Assembly: GCA_019925105.1 (NCBI GenBank)
Contig: JAHGAU010000021.1
Span: 558,001-622,000 of the forward strand
DNA from: Niebla homalea
Taxonomy: Eukaryota > Ascomycota > Lecanoromycetes > Lecanorales > Ramalinaceae
Length of the DNA: 64,000 nucleotides
Direction of reading: 5' to 3'
The notes under the pieces are model-generated. The model made no database searches. It saw only the letters and a list, made by a program, of their open reading frames with translations, and was not told where the DNA came from. Position 1 is the stretch's first letter; each line of letters begins with the position of its first letter. This document shows positions 12,570 to 26,050 of this stretch, in pieces. The translations under genes and the position numbers were made by a program.

Positions 12570-14167
12570 GATCGTTTCTCTATTGGGATTATAATAAGTT
12601 AATATAAGGGTTATAACGAAACCCTCTTTAAATATTACGTAAGCCTTTTAATATTCCGGGGACTATATAAATAATGTTTCCTTTTTAATAAGCTTTAAAA
12701 ATTTTTTTTTATTATTTTAAAAAATTAAAGAATAAATCTTTAATAAAAATTATAAAAACTAATAAATCCTTAAAGGGCTTTTAAATTAACGGGGACTGGT
12801 TAATCCTTAATTTTATTTACTTTATTAAAGTCTACTTTTAGCCCGTTAATAATAAAGATAAAACTTAAAAACTTAATTCGTTAAACTCTGAATTTATACT
12901 TCCGGATACTTACTTATAAGCTAACGTTACGTAAACGTTTTAATATTAAGTGTATATATTAGCTATATTCTTTTTTAATAGTATTATAGATAATAATATT
13001 ATTTAAGTAAGCTTAAATAAAAATATTTAAATAATTAAATAAAATTTTATTTATATATTATTAATATAAGGTAAGGTTATTAATTAAATTAAAAAATATA
13101 ATTTTATATTTAAAAACGCTTAATAAAATAACGAATATCGTAAAGTTTTTATTCTTTAAGTATATACGGAGCTTATTAAAGGCTATAATAATATTTAAAC
13201 GGGTAATCTATTTATAACCGGTAACTTAAAATAATAACCTTTTTTATTAAGGGAATAAAATCTTAATTCCTTTTGGTAATAACGTTAATACTACCGTAAT
13301 CCACGTATAGTTATAGGTCGCCGTTAAACTGAAAGGTAAAAAGGGTAAAAGATTTATAAAGGGCTTTATTAAGCTTAATAAATCCTTTTTTAAGTTTTTA
13401 ATAATATATTCCTTTAATTTTTAAAGCTTATAACTTAAAAGCGGGTAAATATAACTCCGGGGGGGAATCCCTTCCGAGGTTAACTTAAGCTTATAATTAT
13501 AGTCTTAATACGGAAGTAACTTATTTACCGTTATATAATTAAAGATATCCTTAAAATTATAATATTTTATTGGAAGTTTAACTATAATTTTATTTATAAA
13601 AACCGCTTTTTCTATAAAGTTATCCTTATAGGTTATTGGAAATATTAATTAAAATATTATTAAGGAAATCGAGGTAATTAATTAAGTCCGTTATTAAAGT
13701 ATAAAAGTTTTAAGTCCCTTTTTCCTTTTAAATACTTATAATAATATAGAAGGCCGCCGTGTTAATAACTTTAATTAAGAAGGGCCTTTTTTCCTTAATA
13801 AGTTCCGGGAGGGGAAGATTATTCGGTAATTTGTTTTTTTTCCCCTGGGGCTTTAATAACTTTAATTTTTTACTTTTTAAAAGTATATTTAAAACTTAAT
13901 AAGTTAAAATTATAATTTAAAGGAACTCCGGAATAAACTTTACGTTTTAATAATTAACCTTATTATAATTACATTAATTTAATATAAAAAAGATTTTATT
14001 AATTATAAAGTAAATAAATACGTAATGTTATTTTATTTAAAGTTTTTTAAAGATTATATCGTATATTGTAAGTTAAATAATAAATATAAAGGATTAACTT
14101 TCCTAGTAACCTTTTATAGTTATCCGGGGATAAATTATATAAATAATAAGCCGTTAATATTTATCCT
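12570..14167 (-). mobile_element. Gypsy1 piece b: reverse transcriptase
   Basis: On the minus strand near 13440-13290 the frame reads KLKEYIIKNLKKGFI and then FTFQFNGDL followed by LYVDYGSINVITKRN (VDYG at 13293-13304), the Ty3/Gypsy RT block FxxKKxDGxLRxCVDYRxLN. Near 12990-12780 it reads ILIYNNTKKEY, 'VLKRLRNASLQVSI', 'KCEFRV' and 'KFLSFIFIINGLKVDFNKVNKIKD'. These are the segments after the catalytic YLDDILIYS. The last bases before the gag-only insertion lead into RNase H, which resumes at 10532. The right end is the TSD of LINE B (14156-14167). Confidence 0.85.
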
Positions 14168-17100
14168 GAAAATAAAAACCGCCGGTAATATATTATGGGT
14201 ATGAGTTTGAAACATAAAAAGAGGATGGCGACGAACAACGGGACCCCAGAGGTCAGAAACGATGCATACGTGCATAGCTTAAGTAATAGTAAGGATAGTA
14301 CCTTAAATACGATAAGCGGAAGCGGAATAATAAAGATAAAAAAGGAGGAAAGATAAGCGGTTTAAGTTAATAGGAACGGTAATAAGTCGTATAAATAACG
14401 CGATAAATACGAGATAAAAAAGCCTTAAATTAAATAGGGAGCTTATGGTTAATAAGATACGCGTAAAGAGACGTATATAACGTATAAAGGTATTATTATA
14501 AAAGGTAATAAATAAAGGGCAAAGGGGATAAGGACGGTATACAGGGACGGATAAAGGATAAATAGAGGCGTAAAAGGCTTTATTAAGTATATATAAACTG
14601 GGAGAAAGCTGGGTAAAAATAAGGAAATATTAGGTAAATAAGAATAAGTTATAAAAAGAAATAATTACCGGATATATAAGGGAAAAGTAAAAAAGGAAAA
14701 AGTAATAAAAACGTTAAAAGGCCTCCTTATAACTATATGGAAAAACATTATATTAAAGACTTAACCGATATTATAAATCGGATTACGGGGAGTAAAAGAC
14801 TTTTACGTAAAAGCGGGGAGAAGTTTAAAGGAGTTAAAGAAGTTACGTAAAGCTTAAGGGGCGGTAATAAGGGTATTAATAAATAAAAGCGAAAAAAGAT
14901 AAAAAGGATATATATAAAGTAAAAAAGCAACGGGGGAAACTTTAAGGAAAAAAGCGGGGATAAGTTAAATAATAAAAGCTATAAAGGCGGCGCTAGTATT
15001 AATAATAAAGGAAATAAAAACGGGGGAGAAAACGGTAATATTAAGGAAGGTAAAAATAATAATTATATAATTATTAAGTAAAAAAAAAAAAAGTATAACG
15101 GTAAAAATAAACTTATTATAATTAATAAAGGCGTTTAAAATAACGGGAAAGCTATTAATAAAATAAATTATTATAATATATAAACTATAAAGCGGGAATA
15201 TCCTTTTTAATATAGCCTTATTAAAGGTAAAAAAAAGGCTAAAGAAATTAAAAAGATAAACCAATAAAAAAGGATATAAAACGGTAAAGGTATTAAGGTA
15301 ATTTTTCGCTATCGCGGTAAACGGGATATACTTAATAAAATTTACGGGGGAAAAAAGGGAAATTACTTTAAGGTAGATAAAGAAAAAGAATATAGTTTTT
15401 TATTTTGGGTTAAAGATCGTTAATTATAGTTTCCCCGTTATAATAAAAAAGTTAAATACCTTTAATTATATAAAAAGATATTTTACGGTTATCTTAAACG
15501 TAACGTTAATAAGGATATATAATAATATCCTTAATAAAGGGGTAATAAAGGGTAAGTCTTTTAAGTTAATAAAACCTTAAGATTAGGTAATAAATATTTA
15601 TTAATGCTTTAAATATTAAAGGTATAAATATATTATTATGAGGTACCCCAATAATATAAAATACGCGGTATATACCGAAGGGTATAATATGTATAAATAC
15701 ACTGGTTTAATAATAAAAGGCTTAATAAAAAACGCGCCGAAATACGTAGTATACGGTAATAATAACCACTTAACGTAAAATTTACGGTATATAGTAAAAA
15801 CGAAAGAAACTTAACATAAAGAAATTAGGATAATAATTAAGGTTTAGCGCTATAATTTATATAAATTTAAACCGATAAGGTAATTAAAAACGGTTTTAAG
15901 ACGTAAATAAAGTTTATTAAATAAAGAAAAATAAAGCATAATAATTAATAATATAAAAAAAAGGAAGCTTATAATAATATTAATTTTTAAAGCCGGCCGC
16001 TTAACCGGGATTATTATTATAGTAAAAAGATTAAAATAAATAATACTTAACCTTAAAGAAAGACTATTTATATAAATAAAAGTTAATAAAAAAAGCTTAA
16101 TGGATATTAATATTTAATATATTTACGCTTTTAAAAGTAATATAATATAACGTACGCGAAAAAGCAATTAAAACCGTAATACCGATATTCAGATTTAAAA
16201 AGGTAAAGGATATTAATATTATAACGATATAAAAGTTATTATATAATTTATATACTTATTTTTCAATTAACCCGGGAGATAATTTTTACTTAACCTTTAA
16301 GGGTAATAAAACAATATAGATATATTTCTTTATTAATAAAAGGTTAAATATAAATAGTTAAAACGTTACTTATTATAAAAGGAACCTATATATACTCCGG
16401 ATCGTATAAAAGGGGGATATTAAGGGTATTTTAAATATTTATAATACGTATAATCCGTTACCGGTTAATAAGAAAAAACCCTTTATAATTTTATTACTTA
16501 AGGATATTATAGTTATATCTAGTAAATACCTTTTAATAAAAGATTTTAATTTTATTACGTTCGATAAAATAAGGACGGTTATATAATTAATTATATTGAA
16601 TTTAAAAAGTTATTAATAATTATTATACGGTTTAACTTTACGCTATTAACGTTAAAAAAAACTATTATATAAAAAAGCTATAAACTTAAAACCATAATTA
16701 ACTTAATATTTAACTTAGAAAATATTATTAATTTAATTATAATATATAAACCCTAAGAAAACTTAAAATATAATTCGGATTACGTCCCGATATAAATGAC
16801 CTTGGATTAATTTATTAACGTAATTCCGTTTTTATTATTTAAATAAACGTAAAAAACGGCTAAGGAAACTAAAATATTAATAAAGGTAGTAAAAATAATA
16901 TCTTAATTAATAAAACGTCCCCGGCTTAATAATAAGGAATAAATTAACCGTTTTATAAAACGGATAATAAAGGCTTTAAATAAAATAATTAACGTTATAA
17001 TTTTAATAATAAAGCCATCTTAAAAAGCTAAAACTTATTAAAATAAAAAATATATAAAGGTAATTATAAAAATAAAAACGCTTATAAAGTAAGTTATTAA

Positions 17101-19986
17101 ATATAGAAACCGGGAAACGTTTTAATAATTAAAAGAAGCTTAAGAAAAAAAGGAAAAAATTATTTAAAAGGTTAAATAAATATACTTCCAGGCTATAATA
17201 TATAATTTAACGGTTTCCTTTTATAGCGTTTAAAAGTTAATAAAATACGGTAAGGAATAGAATAAGAAATTTAAATTTATCTTTAAGTTTTTACCCTTAA
17301 AAAGATTAAACGGTACGATAATGAATACCTTTAATGGCAAAATTAAAACTTTTAAAAAAGCGTTTTTTCCCTTATTACCGGAAATTAATTTAATAAATAT
17401 TAACGGTATAGTATATTTTAAATTAATAATAATAAGTAAAATAGTAATTTAAAAGATAATAATTAAGGCGATTAATAAGCTAAAGAAGGATAAGGCCCCG
17501 GATTTAACGGTATATTAAATAGGTTTTTATTTATAATAACGTTATTATTTAAAAAGGTCTTTATTTACCTATTTTAAGCTTACCTTAATATAAGATATTA
17601 TTTTTATAAATTTAAGGAGGTTAAGACGATTATCCTTAAGAAGTTAATTAAGTTAAATTACTCAGAAATAAAGTTATATAAACTTATAATATTCCTTTAT
17701 ACGTTAAAGAAGGCTTTAAAAACGGTAATTATAAAGATTTTAAGTGATTACATAAAAGGGTATAAGCTATTTTTTAATTAATAAATAAAAATAAGAAGAA
17801 AACGGTTAATAAAAACGGCTTTTAAAAACTTAATTAATAATATATATACGGTATAAAATTATAAAAAGAAATATATTATAAGTCTTCTTTTCTTAAATAT
17901 TATAAAAACGTTTAATAAGGTAAATTATTAAAGGTTATTATATAATTTATAGAAAAAAAGGGTTTTATTTTTTTTTATAAATTAAATAAAAAGTTTCTTA
18001 AGTAATTAAACGACGTTAATCAGCTTAAAATAAAAGATAAATATAATAAAGCCCACGATAATAAAGATTCCTTAAAAGTTACTTATTTTTTTAATTTTAT
18101 TTTTATTCTTTAACGGTTTATTTATTAAAGATTTAATAAAATTAAAATAAAAAATTTAAATAAAAAACTTTATTAATAATATTTATTTCTTAATTTATAA
18201 TACGTTTATTTATATAAATTATTTAAAGCTAAAATAAATTTATAAAGTTTATTTATAATAAATAAAAATATATAAAATTTAATTCGCCCTATATAAGTAT
18301 AAGTTCGTTTATATAATAAAAAGCTTAAAATTATATAATATAATAATTATAATAAACTTAAGTAATATAACGGTAAAATCGGAAGTTAATATTAAGGTAT
18401 TTAACCTATAAGTTAATAAGAAACTGGATTAAAAGGATTATATAAAAAAGGTTTAAAAGAAAATAATTTCATAAGAAAAGGACCTTATTTACCTTATAAT
18501 ATTAATGTAAAAAACTACCTTATAAAAGGTTAAAACCGTTTATTAAGCGGTTATAAAGCTTATAATAACGTATATAATAGTTATTTAATACGTACTTAAA
18601 AATACGCTTAAATATAAAAAAAAGCCCGTCCGGTAATTATAAAAGGTTTAAAACCGATATTTAAGAATAATAAGTAAAGTATATAAAGTGACTCCCGTCT
18701 TAATATTAAAATTTAAGGTTTTTATATTATTAATAAAGTTAATTTTAAATTAAATAATCGTTTAAGTAAAACTTAAAAAAAATATAAACTTAATTATATT
18801 AATAAGAAACGAATATATTTATTAAAACTATAAGAAACCTTAAATAAAAAGCATAGAAAAATAGTATTTATTTTTTTTACGGAAATTAAATTAAAATAAA
18901 TTAAAAAAAAAGTCGATTTAACTTACGTTTAAAAAGTTAATATAAAAATATATAAATTTTTACTTAAAGTAAAAGTAGTAAAAGAAAAAAAAAGGTTATA
19001 AGGGCGAAGTTAACGGCGATTACCCTATAGATTATAAAGAAATAAATAAAGTATTAACGTAAATATAAAGAATTAATCCCTTAAGGATAACGGTACTTAA
19101 CGTTAAATAATAATAAAATTATTAATAAGTATTTTTAACGTTACGGGATTATAAGGAAAAACGATAATACGTTAATAATTTAACTCTGGATAAATAAAAA
19201 CGGCTTAATTTATTTCCTTTTATTATATACGTTAATAACCGGATTAATATTAATTACGAATATAAATAATAAAAGTAAAACGTTATATACGTATTAATCT
19301 TTTATTTACTATTTAAGGAACTTAAATTAAGATTAATTAAAAGGGTAAAGATTAATAATTATTATTAAATACTTATTAATAAAAAGGGTATTAAAGCGGT
19401 TATTAAATTTATAATAATTATAGGTTTATTATTATAGTTCAGCTTAATTAAGGAAATAAAAAAAATGGTTAAAAATTTAATTAAGAAATTTCACTATTAA
19501 CTTAAAAGTAAAAAGCAGCGGCGGGAAAACTATATTTAATAAGGGGTTAAAAGGGCTATAAATATTAAGGCGGCGTAAAAAACAATACTATATTAATCGG
19601 TAAAGTTATATAAATAAAGTAATAATAATATATATATTAATAAGGATATTTAATAATATAATCGGAATTCTAAAATTATAATATTAAATAAACCCGTAAG
19701 GTAACGGAAGAATAATAAATTTAAAGGTAATCCTTAAGTAAATTTAATTATAATATTATAAATTTTCTTAAAAAAAATATATAAATAAATTCTTATTCTT
19801 TAAACGGCCGTAAATACTTTTAACCCTTAAGACGTAAATAAAGGCTAGGTAAATACCGGTTTTTATTTTTAACGTTATAGATATTAGGTTTTTTACGGTT
19901 ATTAGTAAGGTTAAATGGCCGAGTATTAAAGAACGCCGGAATTAGCTTAACTAGATCCGTAGTATAAATCAATCAATCAATCAATC
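14168..19986 (+). mobile_element. LINE B, full-length Tad1-like element
   Basis: A 5,819-bp copy flanked by a perfect 12-bp duplication AATATTTATCCT (14156-14167 and 19987-19998). It has a leader of about 56 bp, the ORF1 start ATGGCGACGAACAACGGGAC at 14224, the ORF2 endonuclease and RT regions in the same order as copy A, the 3' signature near 19930, and an (ATCA)5 tail. The 15600-16300 part was used to identify the pieces of D, F and I. Interior RIP leaves stops in every frame. It is inserted in Gypsy1, between the RT piece and the short remnant at 19987-20014. Confidence 0.92.
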
Positions 19987-20014
19987 AATATTTATCCTTA
20001 TAATCTTAAATAAA
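19987..20014 (-). mobile_element. Gypsy1 piece c: 28-bp bridge between LINE B and Gypsy2
   Basis: The right copy of the LINE B duplication plus 16 bp, ending in the ATAAA target site of Gypsy2. It shows that LINE B and Gypsy2 inserted 16 bp apart in the same Gypsy1 host. Confidence 0.75.
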
Positions 20015-20160
20015 TGTTATATGCAGCATGCATGCATAGGAGCATTGATAGGTGTAGGACACCCTTTATACGTAGAGGACAGGCATCCTTATGATGCTCT
20101 TATCCTTTAGGTAGAATTATTATTTATATATTATTATACTTTTTGGTTTTTATATTAATA
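20015..20160 (+). repeat. 5' LTR of Gypsy2
   Basis: A 146-bp LTR beginning TGTTATATGC and ending …TTAATA (the ancestral end is CCAACA, as seen in the 3' LTR). It is preceded by ATAAA (20010-20014). The outer ~100 bp keep CA and TG; the inner end is fully RIPped. Confidence 0.9.
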
Positions 20161-22747
20161 AATAATAATAATAGCTACTTATATTAATATTATATTAACG
20201 TATATTATAAGATCCGTTAATACGAATTAAAGTATTAGTTTACCAACTATAGCGGATACTTCCCTTATAACGGTATTAAAAATATTAACCTCGTATTCTT
20301 TAAAATACCGTTTTTAATTTACTTTTAAACATTTCCAAAAAAAGAGTAAAAACGGTATTATAAAAAAAACATATATATTATAAGCCTTTTAAGTATTACC
20401 GGATTTTAGCATTATTACTTTAACCTATTAATTAGAAGCTTTATTAAAATCCGGTAACTTAATAATTACGGCGATTTTATACTTAACTTTAAAAAGAATT
20501 ACTTAAATAATTAAAAATAATTAGCGATTAAATAACTTAAGAACTATATTTACCGTAAATAAATTACTTTAATTAAAATCTTTTAAAGTTATAAAATTTA
20601 TTACTTTTTTTAATTTAATTCTTAAAAATTGGATTTTAAATCCTTTAATACTTTAACGTAATCTATTATACTTTAAAGACGCTTTATTATTATTATAATT
20701 ACTATATAAATCGTTATTAACCTTAATAAAATTAAATAAATTTAAATTATATCGATACGGTTAAAGTCCTTAAAAACTTAATATTATAAAATTATTATTT
20801 TTATTAAATAGTTTTCTACTATTATAGTAATTATTAAATTTACCTTTTATATTAACGTTAATATTACGATAATCCTTTTTAACTTTAAGTATTAAACCGG
20901 AATCCGAGCTTAATAAATTTAATATATTAAATTTAAGTTTATTAAACTTAAATTTATTATATTAAATAAAAGGTATTTTTATTAAAGAAATAATATTTAC
21001 TTAATTTATTAATCCGCTTAATCGGTTAAAAATAATAAATTTTATTTAAGAGTAAATAATATAATTATAAAGTATAACTTAAGAATTAATTTTTATTATT
21101 ATATAAGGTTAATAGTAAAATAATCCCGGTAATAATTTATTTTTTCCTTTTAATAACGTAATATAATTAATAAAAAGCTTATAGTTAAACCGATTAATAA
21201 ATTTTAATCTTAATAATATCGGATTTTTTAACCCTTTTTATAAAAATAAATCCTCCAATATAGCTTTTATAATTAAGTATTTTAAGAAGTATATTTTTTT
21301 CTGGGATATATATATCTTTATTAATCGATTAAAGGATATTATTTAAATAATAAATATATAATTACTACGGAATAACCTATAATTATACTTAAAAATATTA
21401 CTTTAAAGTAATATATTATAAAGTTATTAAATATTAAAAAATAATTTATTAAATATAACGATAATTTAATTAAATAAACTTTTTAGATTATCGTTAAATT
21501 TAAATTACTTTAAAAAGTTAGCTTAAATATTTTAGTTATTAAAAAGTATATTATAAATAATATTTTTGGGAATTAAAAACTTTATAAATATATATAAACT
21601 ATTTTACGGGTTATATATATATTAAATTTTAATAATATTTAAAATTAACTTATATTTATTTACGGTAGGTTAAACTTAAAATTTTAATAAGATTTATAAT
21701 TATTAAATATTATTATTATTATTAATAATTACTTTAAGCTTATAAATAAATTTAAATATAATTAATAAGTTTACGTTATTAAATATCGTATACCTTTATA
21801 AATATATCCGTAAAATCGTAAAACGGGTACGTTATTTTAAAGTAATTAGAATTTTATAGAAATTTTAGAAGTTAATCCTTTTTCTTAATTATTAATATTA
21901 TTTTCTTAAGTATATAGATAAAATAAAGCTTACGATATACGCCTTTAAAAAAAGGATAATAATAATTACCCTTAATATCATAAAAGAAAATATTAACGTT
22001 AAGTTAAGGAAAATTAAGGCCCTTAAAAAAAGGGTCCGATTTTAAATACTAAACGTATTATATAAAATAAAGAATTAATTAAGCCTTTATATTTAAAAAT
22101 AAAGAGAAAGAGAATACGTTATTTAACAAGGAAGAATTAAAAGGATTTTAAGATAATAACGATTTTATTATAGAAAAAGTATATTTTATATATTAATTCC
22201 TTATATATTATTAATATATTAAATATATATTAAAGTACTTATTATAAAATAAACTTTTTACTTATTTTAAATATAATTATTAAAAATCAAAAGGAATAAA
22301 CTTAAATACTCTTAAAATTCCTCCGTTAAATTAACGGATTTAATCCGTTAATAATTAATATATATAAGCTTAATAAATTAATAATATATTATTTATAATT
22401 ATTAATTTTATTATAGTAAGGAATACGTACTTTATAAACTTTACCTTTAAAGTATATTAATATATTATAGGTAAAGTCTAATTTACCCTTAATTTATCCG
22501 TAATGGACTTTTATATAAATAACGGGTATTTTATTACGATTATTAATTATAATATTATATTTTTTTAAATTCTAGATTTAAATTTTAAAATCTAGAAATT
22601 ATTAAAGTTAATTCCGGTTATAAACGTTAATAATTTTAAATTAATTATTAATAAATTTATAATATTTAACTTATTCTTCTTGAGGAAGAAGAATACGATA
22701 TTTACCTTAAGAAAAATCATAATTAAAATTTATTTAATACGTAATTT
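20161..22747 (+). mobile_element. Gypsy2 piece a: leader, presumed gag and protease
   Basis: This interior segment of Gypsy2 follows its 5' LTR and ends in the LINE C duplication TAATACGTAATTT. By position it should hold gag and protease. It is so RIPped that I recognise no motif with confidence; a lysine-rich stretch near 21900-22150 fits the end of a Gag. No primer-binding site is recognisable after the LTR, where AATAATAATAATAGC could be a mutated TGG-type site. Confidence 0.65.
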
Positions 22748-25266
22748 GATTGATTGATTGATTGATTTATACTACGGATCTAGCTAAGTTAATTCCGGCG
22801 TTCTTTAATACTCGGTTATTTAACCTTATTAATAATTATAAAAACCCGATATCTATAACGTTAAAAATAAAAACCGGTATTTACCCAGCCTTTACTTATA
22901 TCTTAAGGGTTAAAAGTATTTACGGTTATTTAAAGAGTAAGAATTTATTTATATACCTTTTCTAAGAAAACCTATAATATTACGATTAAATCCATTTAAG
23001 GATTATCTTTAAACTTATTGCTTTTCCGTTACCTTACGGGTTTATCCAATATTAAAATTTTAGAATTCCGATTATATTATTAAATATCTTTATTAATACG
23101 TATATTATTATTATTTTATTTATATAACTTTATTAACTAATATAATATCGTTTTTTATACCGTTTTAATATTTATAGCCCCCTTAACCCTTTATTAAGTA
23201 CAATTTTCCTGCTATTACTTTTTACTTCCGGGTTAATAATAAGGTTTCTTAATTAAATCTTTAATTATTTCTTTTATTTCCTTAATTAAGTTAAACTATA
23301 GTAATAAACCCGTAACTATTATAAATTTGGCGGCCGCCTTAATACCCTTTTTATTAATAAGTATTTAACAATAATCGTTAATCTCTATTTTTTTAATTAA
23401 TTCCGGTTTAAGCTCCTTAAATAATAAATAGGAGATTAATATATATACGGCGTTTTATTTTTATTATTTATATTCGTAATTAACGTTAATCCGGTTACCG
23501 GTATATATAATAAAGAGGAAATAAGCTAAGTTATTTTTATTTATTTAAAGTTAAATTATTAATATATTATCGTTTTTCCTTATAATTTTATAACGTCAGA
23601 AATACTTATTAATAATTTTATCGTTATTTAACGCCGGGTATTATCGCCCTTAAAAGATCGATTCTTTATATTTATATTAACGCTTTATTTATTTTTTTAT
23701 AATCTATAAAGTAATTATTATTAATTTCGCTTTTATAACCTTCTTTTCCTCCGTTGCTTTTACTTTAAATAAAAATTTATATACTTTTATATTAACTTTT
23801 TAAACGTAAGTTAAGTTAACCTCTTTTTTAACTTACTTTAATTTAACTTTTATAAAGGGGGTAAATACCGCTTTTTTACGCTTTCTTATTTAAGGCCTTT
23901 TATAATTTTAATGAATACGTTTATTTCCTATTAATATAATTAAGTTTATATTCTTTTTAAGTTTCATTTAAGCGATTATTTAATTTAAGATTAACTTTAT
24001 TAATAATATAAAGATTTCGGATTTTAATACCGGGACGGGAGTTACTTTATATACTTTATTTATTATTTTTAGGTATCGGTTTTAGATTTTTTATAATTAC
24101 CGGACGGGCTTTTTCCTATATTTAAGCGTATTTTTAAATATATATTAAATAATTATTACGTATATTATTATAAGTTTTATAACTGCCTGGTAAACGGTTT
24201 TAACCTTTTATAAGGTAGTTTTTTACGTCGATACCATAAAGTAAATAAGGCCCCTTTCTTATAAAACTATTTTCTTTTAAACCTTTTTTATATAGTTTTT
24301 TTAATCCAATTTCCTATTAACTTATAAATTAAATACCTTAATATTAACTTCCGGTTTTATCGTTATATTACTTAAGTTTATTATAATTATTATATTATAT
24401 AACTTTAAACTTTTTATTATATAAATAAGCTTATACTTATACGGGGTAAATTAAATTTTATATATTTTTATTTATTATAAGTAAACTTTATAAGTTTATT
24501 TTAGCTTTAAATAATTTATATAAATAAACGTATTATAAGTTAAAAGGTAAATATCGTTAATAAAGTTTTTTATTTAAACTTTTTATTTTAATTTTATTAA
24601 GTCTTTAATAAACGGGCCGTTAAAGAATAAGAATAAGATTAAAGAAATAAATAACTTTTAAAGAATCCTTATTATTGCGGGCTTTATCGTATTTATTTTC
24701 TGTCTTAAATTAATTAATATTACTTAATTACTTAAGAAACTTTCTATTTAATTTATAAAAAAAGGTAAAACCCTTTTTTTCCGTAAATTATATAATAACC
24801 TTTAATGGTTTATTTTATTAAACGCCTTTATAATATTTAAGGAAAGAAGACTTATAACGTACTTTTTCCTATAGCTTTATATTATATATACGTTATTAAT
24901 TAAGCCTTTAAAAGCCGTTTCCGTCAATTATCCTTTTTTTATTTTTATTTATTAATCGGGGAGCAGCTTATACCCTTTTATATAATTATTTAGGATTTTC
25001 GTAATTACCGTCTTTAAAGCCTTCCTTAACGTATAAAGGAGTACTATAGGTTTATATGACTTTATCTTTAAATAATTTAACTTAACTAGCTTCTTAAAGA
25101 TGATCGTCTTAATTTCCTTAAATTTACGGGGGTAATATCCTATATTAAGGCAGGCTTAAAATAGGTAAATAAAGACCTCTCCGAATAATAACGTTATTAT
25201 AGATAGGAACCTATTTAATATGCCGTTGGGTCCGGGGGCCTTGTCCTTCTTCGGCCTATTGATCGC
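22748..25266 (-). mobile_element. LINE C, 5'-truncated minus-strand copy
   Basis: A 2,519-bp copy flanked by the perfect 13-bp duplication TAATACGTAATTT (22735-22747 and 25267-25279). The (TGAT)n tail and 3' signature are at its left end. The 5' truncation falls in the RT domain: the last ~70 bp on the right are unmutated, and on the minus strand encode INRPKKDKAPGPNG, the RT block KAPGPDGI. About 50 bp further in, RIP begins (ACC to ATT). It is inserted in the Gypsy2 interior. Confidence 0.92.
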
Positions 25267-26050
25267 TAATACGTAATTTATTTATTAATATTTTAATCGT
25301 TACCGATATTATAATTCTTAATAAAATAATAATTAATTTTAATAATTAAAAATATATTATTGGTACTTATAAAAATATAAGTATTAAAGTAATTACCTTT
25401 ATAAAGGAAGTAATATAGCTATAATATATAGTTTATATAAAGTAATAAATTTAAGTCTTAGCTTATAATACGGTATAAATATTAATTATATATTAGAAAA
25501 AAAGGACTTTAAAAAAACTATTAAAATCCCGGGATTTTATCTTTAAACCATAATTAATACCGTCTTATAATCTTGGATTTTAAGGTAACGTATTTACGTA
25601 TATTATTAATTTAAAAATATCGGTTATTTAAATTAAAAACGATATTAATTAAAAAGTTAATTTATTACGTAAAGTAAAACTTGGAATTTTATATAATTTA
25701 CCCTTATAACCTTATTATATAATAATCCTAAGTTTATTAATATTACTTATTACTTACGGATAAAGAACTTAAAAATTTAAATTATAAATTTATAAAGCTA
25801 TTATAATAATAATATTAATTTTTATACTTTCCGGAATAATCTTTATAACTTTTAATTATTTTAAGACTTATTTAAACCGGTTATTATAAATCGATAACTA
25901 TAAGGAATAAGTTTTACTTAATAACGTTAAGATTTATATACATAACGGAAATACGTAAATTTAATTAAGTAATATTATTAAAGAATTCAATAGTATCTTT
26001 AAAGATAATAATATTATAGTTAATATTCCAGAAAATTAATATATATTTAT
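25267..26050 (+). mobile_element. Gypsy2 piece b, between LINEs C and D
   Basis: A 784-bp interior segment of Gypsy2 bounded by the C and D duplications. By position it is protease or the N-terminal part of RT. No motif is recognisable after RIP. Confidence 0.65.

Noticed and set aside
14965..15264. The longest open frame (99 codons, minus strand) as a gene
   Set aside because: It is the antisense of LINE B ORF1. Its Phe/Ile-rich sequence follows from AT richness and absence of RIP stops on that strand, with no domain or context.
22762..22965. Recurrent 60-78-codon frames starting M(I/N)YTTDL (also 42294-42476 minus, 54378-54614)
   Set aside because: They are the antisense of the LINE 3' end read inward from the tail. 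The recurrence is repeat homology.
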